The notes beneath the pieces were generated by a model. That model was not told where the DNA came from. It did not search any database and saw only the letters and a list, made by a program, of their open reading frames with translations. From Hydractinia symbiolongicarpus (Eukaryota > Cnidaria > Hydrozoa > Anthoathecata > Hydractiniidae), in assembly GCF_029227915.1 (NCBI RefSeq), contig NC_079875.1, positions 6,882,001 to 6,946,000 of the forward strand: 64,000 nucleotides of DNA. Direction: 5' to 3'. The first letter of the stretch is position 1. Each line of letters opens with the position of its first letter. Positions 60,105 to 64,000 of the stretch are shown here, one piece after another. The translations under genes were made by a program, and so were the position numbers.

Positions 60105-61240
60105 GAGACTTAGCCTGCCATTTGGTGGGCTATGAGAAAATTAGGTGTGGATGAGTGGCTAGTTACGATGGTACAGTCTATGTACAGCAATGCTAGAAGT
60201 CGTGTCAGGATTAACGATTCACTTAGTGATGAATTTAGTGTAAATGTTGGTGTACATCAGGGTTCTGTACTTAGTCCTTTGTTGTTTGTTCTAGTCTTAG
60301 AGCGCTGTCGATGGAGTTCAGAGCAGGTTGTCCATGGGAGTTATTGTATGCAGATGATTTGGTTCTCATAGCGGAGTCGATGGAAGAATTAGTTGAAAAG
60401 TTTCAGAAGTGGAAGAAAGGACTAGAAGAGAAAGGGCTAAAGGTAAACACAGCAAAGTCTAAAGTCGTGATTAGTAGCATTGTGGCCAAGTGTGACCTTG
60501 TAGTTGGAAAGTGGCCTTGTGGAGTTTGCAGGAAAGGGGTTGGTAGTAACTCAATTTTTTGTCAGACTTGCAAGCATTGGGTACATAAAAAGTGTAGTAG
60601 TATTGGTGGAAGGTTAAGAGCGGACATTCAGTTTGTATGTAAGCATTGCAAAGGTGAGATTACGAAAATGAAATATTTCCAGCTTCAATGATGTACAACA
60701 GTGGCTCGTTGCAGGATAGGTTCTGCTTAAAAAAAGTTCAGAGAGTTACTTCCTTTGTTGACTAGCAGAGTCTTGTCAATTGAGTTAAAAGGTAGGTTGT
60801 ATGAGGCCTGTGTAAGAAGTGTTATGTTGAATGGTAGTGAGACATGGGAAGTGAAGCAGGAAGATCTTGACCGTTTAGAAAGGAATGATATGAGAATGGT
60901 TAGGTGGATGTGTAACGCCAGTCTGAGAGACAGAAAGAGTTAAGAAGCAGGCTAAGTATCCGTAGAATTAGAGATGTTATCCAGATGAAAAGATTGAATT
61001 GACTGGGGCACTTTGAAAGAATGGAGGGGGATAATTGGGTAAGAAAGTGTAGAGACTTGATAGTTCCTGGGGCAAAGCACAGAAGCAGACCGAGAAAGAC
61101 TTGGCAAGAGGTTATAAGGACAGACTTGATACAGAGGAAGTTTAGTTTAGATCTAACACAGTCTAGATCAGATTGGAAGAGGGTCATTAATATACCCCGT
61201 CCAACCCATGCTAGCATGGAAAACGGACAAGAATGATAAT
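60105..61240 (+). pseudogene. Decayed non-LTR reverse transcriptase with zinc-finger insert, copy 1
   Basis: Pieces in shifting frames: VVHQ-like motif GVHQGSVLSPLLFVLVLE, LLYADDLVLIAESMEELVEK (the YADD catalytic pair), GLEEKGLKVNTAKSKVVIS, a Cys/His finger WPCGVCRKGVGSNSIFCQTC then KHWVHKKC. Further on are YEACVRSVMLNGSETWEVKQ, ERNDMRMVRWMC, RPRKTWQEVIRTDL and PRPTHASMENGQE at the C-terminal end. The order is that of a common non-LTR class in aquatic invertebrates. It lacks the endonuclease and 5' part and has frameshifts. Confidence 0.85.
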
Positions 61241-63060
61241 GATGATGAACTATGTTATTTCATTTTTTTACACAGTGAAATTGCTTTAACTTTTTATTGC
61301 TTGCCAGTGCTTATATTTCGAGCTCTCTCTGAAACACAATGCTGAAGATCATTTTTCTTTTGTGTTGAATGTAATTTTAATCTATTTATATCTTTGCGAT
61401 CACATTGAGCACATTGAAATGATTTGCTTCTCGTAACAGAGCAATATAGCAGGTATCATTTTTACGTTTAATTGACACGTATTTCACAACCTAGTGCCCA
61501 GGACTTAATTATTAATTTCTGTTAAAAATATTGAAAAATGTTAAATTTAAAGTATAGATGATAATTATCTTTTTTTATCTTCGCTACCTTTGAACAACAA
61601 GTGGCCACTGAAAATATCAAAAATAAATATAAAATACAATTAATAAGATACACGCAACTATCTCCTCCTCATTCCCACCGCTTATTTTATCATGCACACT
61701 GTGATTGCTGAGTTATAAAAAGATAACAAAATTCTATAAACATTAGAAAAGAACGTTTCAAACTTTGCTGTTACAGACAATCCATGATATTTATTATGCT
61801 GTTTATTTTTATGACAAAAAAACTTAAATATACATAAAAGACAAAGATTTTACTTTAGGTTTATAACCTAATAGGGTGTTTTTTTATTTGTTTGTTTGTT
61901 TAATCGCAGGAAGCAGAGTTATTAATGGCTGAAGCTAATGTCTACAAATAAAAAGAAAACAGCATTGTCTGATTCAGTACTGTTGGCATTAGCAGAAGAT
62001 CGACTTGTCAAAATAATTTTAATTCATTATTATTTCGGCAATCGGAGACAAGGAAGTTAAGACTGAGAGAGTCCCTAGTTCAGACACTTGGTTCTTGTGT
62101 CTGAGGTTCACGAGTTTAAATGTCCCACACTTGAATACGCTGAATTTTTTTCTTAACACGATGCAGGTTATGCAAAGGTGGGGGTAAGTAAAACACATTG
62201 ATTGAAATTTTATGCGGGTTTTACGAAGGTGTGGGCTATCTGATAGCATCTAGTTTAAAACTCCCTAAAAAAGCTCAGCTGCGGGTTATACGATGTGCGG
62301 ATTATATACCAGAAAAAACGGTATGATCATTAACTTGAAGGGATCACGCTGTACTTTTGCAAGTTAGACTTTCTATAAGATTTTCATAGTAAATTGCGAA
62401 TAACATATTCACTTTTTGTTAAAATGGTAACCCAGAATAGCTTTTACCTATTTATTTTTCATCATGCTTGACCACACTGCTGCAACCTTCTTTGTTAAAT
62501 CTGATTTTTTCTTGTGGCATGAGACCCTTCAGTCCTGCTTTAATTATAGCCAAAACAGATGCCTTTTCATCGCAAAGTAAAAAAAATGTTCTCTATGAAC
62601 GATTATTTTTTGTTAAAAGAAAATAAAAAAAAATTCTACCACAATGTTCTTTATATATAAATGATTATTTTTTTAAAAAATAAAAAAATTCTGCATAATT
62701 TTTTTCACACCGCTAAGCATACGAACAGAAAAATTAAATGTGTATGATTTTTTATATCACAGGGCTTTTATTTAAGATGCATGTTGTGCATGATTTTTTT
62801 TTCAAAGGACTTTTATTATAGACCCAGGTTGTGAAATTTACAGATCATTCAACATGTCTCACGTTTGTGTATCTTTTTTATTTCAAAAAGTCTTATTTTA
62901 ATGGGCAAATAAAAGGTAACAAATGTATCCAGGTGTAACTATTAACCCATAAAAAGTTATGTACAAAATTTTAAGAGTGGGGATCCCCCACCCCTCCAGA
63001 ACTAACAGGGTTAAGGGTGCTTACAGCCTTTGTAATTTGTGACAGAACCCGGCGTGTGCC
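61241..63060. other. Non-coding stretch before the receptor exon
   Basis: AT-rich. The right TIR of the nested element ends at 62323. Between 62100 and 62320 are repeated words of GTGGGCTAT and GCGGGTTATAC type that belong to that element. No gene is seen. Confidence 0.5.
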
Positions 63061-63238
63061 GATGTAATGACTAAGATATTTTCGAAACATTTACCTTCAC
63101 ATCTGCAATCATTTGCTGTGGTAAAAATTGCACAGCTGCAAGGAGGTTTCTTTTGTTACGGTGGTCACATTTTTGCAATCGGACTTGAAACATTGTTGCA
63201 TATCAGAAATATTTCTAACATTTTCTTTTTTACTTTAG

Positions 63239-63666
63239 GCTGCCATGGTCCTAAGGAAGTGACTCTTTGGATATCTCCAAGTGGTTATTGCTTTAGGGAC
63301 AGTGTTGTTTGGTGTAAACGTCTGCGCAATTGTACCACCTTTGACGGAAATTTAATAATAAGAAGCACTATGCGAACAACTCATCCAAAGTATAATCAAG
63401 TAAAGGCATATTTTCCACTGCTGCGAGAGATTACTGGATTTTTTGCCATTACATTTTACGAGCAACGAACTTTTGATTTACTGCCCAATCTGTCTGTAAT
63501 TCGAGGTGTCAATCTAATTGGAAACTATGCACTTGTGGTCTATTTCAATGGCCTGAAATGGATGTATTTTCCCAGATTAACAACTATACTACATGGTGGT
63601 GTTCGAATTGATAGAAATATTAAATTGTGCTATGCTAAAAGTGTACAATGGAAATCAATTGTTAAG
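63239..63666 (+). CDS. Exon encoding a receptor L domain (insulin-receptor-like)
   Basis: An internal exon with acceptor TTTACTTTAG and donor GTAATT. From 63241 it encodes 142 residues ending in phase 0. Key stretches are WCKRLRNCTTFDGNLIIRST, YFPLLREITGFFAITF, LLPNLSVIRGVNLIGNYALV and GGVRIDRNIKLCYAKSVQWK. These follow the L1 domain of insulin/IGF receptors (FPNLTVIRG, NYALVI, VRIEKNNELCY), with EGF receptors a more distant option. The domain forms part of the extracellular ligand-binding site. The rest of the gene lies outside the window or in exons I cannot see. Confidence 0.82.
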
Positions 63667-63789
63667 GTAATTAGCCTTGAAATTTTTTTACCCGATGATA
63701 TTGTATATTTCCAGGACTAGGTAACTTGATATTGAATATGTAAAAACAGATATTTTTTATCCCACCTCAGATCAAAATAAGTCTTTTGA

Positions 63790-64000
63790 TAGTTGAAAAG
63801 TTTGAGAAGTGGAAGAAAGGACTAGAAGAGAAAGGGCTGAAGGTAAACACAGCAAAGTCTAAAGTCATGATAAGTAGCATTGCAGCCAAGTGTGACCTTG
63901 TAGTTGGAAAGTGGCCTTGTGGAGTTTGCAGGAAAGGGGTTGGTAGTAACTCAATTTTTTGTCAGACTTGCAAGCATTGGGTACATAAGAAGTGCAGTAG
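63790..64000 (+). pseudogene. Second copy of the non-LTR element, 5'-truncated, cut by window end
   Basis: From AGTTGAAAAGTTTGAGAAGT onward it matches 60391-60600 with about eight differences in 207 bases, including the WPCGVCRKGVGSNSIFCQTC finger. It starts about 120 bp after the receptor exon, in its intron. A sudden start within the coding sequence is typical of 5'-truncated LINE copies. Confidence 0.88.

Larger units (their letters stand above)
55318..62323. mobile_element. Degenerate TIR element enclosing younger insertions
   Basis: The left end TACCGTATTTTCCGGTCTAT continues into AACCCGC. The right end, in reverse complement, is TACCGTTTTTTCTGGTATAT continuing into AATCCGC. They match over about 27 bases with four or five differences, with a TA at both edges that could be the target duplication. 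Inside are the copia element and a non-LTR remnant. No transposase is recognised. If the ends belong together, they mark an old element expanded by nested insertion. Confidence 0.5.

Overview
The window looks like AT-rich nuclear DNA of an animal. Genes carry introns with GT..AG borders and animal-type products, and the intergenic DNA is full of satellites, SINE-like repeats and dead transposons. The accessory proteins of the large transposon resemble families I recall from cnidarian genomes, so a cnidarian (perhaps a hydrozoan) is my best guess. The sequence alone does not prove it.

Region 1 (1-3618 and 19898-24384) is repeat-rich flank without convincing genes. It surrounds a complete Maverick/Polinton DNA transposon at 3619-19897 (16.3 kb). 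The element has about 272-286 bp terminal inverted repeats that look identical by eye, apart from one short repeat-length difference, and a 5-bp target duplication CTGTT. Its genes are uninterrupted: protein-primed family B DNA polymerase, RING-finger protein, small SAP-like protein, retroviral-type integrase, a pair of related hydrophobic proteins, a coiled-coil/membrane protein, several small membrane proteins, a packaging ATPase, major and minor capsid proteins, and two proteins of unknown role. The usual Polinton cysteine protease is not visible. Most transcription units end at a perfect stem-loop of one of two recurring designs, and the polymerase and RING genes share a 25-nt element just before their ATGs.

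Region 2 (24385-27010) is a two-exon family 31 glycosyltransferase with a C-terminal tail of 40-residue repeats. Region 3 (27011-34030) holds a local duplication, a dead reverse transcriptase fragment, and two satellite families (30 bp and about 90 bp). Region 4 (34030-36080) holds a decayed transposase, a SINE copy and a non-LTR fragment.

Region 5 has two ordinary host genes in the same direction: a KLHDC10-like kelch gene (36380-38182) and a ten-exon transmembrane prolyl 4-hydroxylase, P4HTM (39134-46687), whose introns carry several minisatellites and a SINE. Region 6 (46688-55317) is intergenic, with a BEL/Pao fossil, a MITE, a third SINE copy, a perfect hairpin and a tRNA-like sequence. 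Region 7 (55318-62323) is a nest: a degenerate TIR element containing a defective Ty1/copia retrotransposon with LTRs, 5-bp target duplication and initiator-tRNA primer site, plus a decayed non-LTR reverse transcriptase. Region 8 (63239-63666) is one exon of an insulin-receptor-like gene, followed by a second, 5'-truncated copy of the same non-LTR element running off the window.
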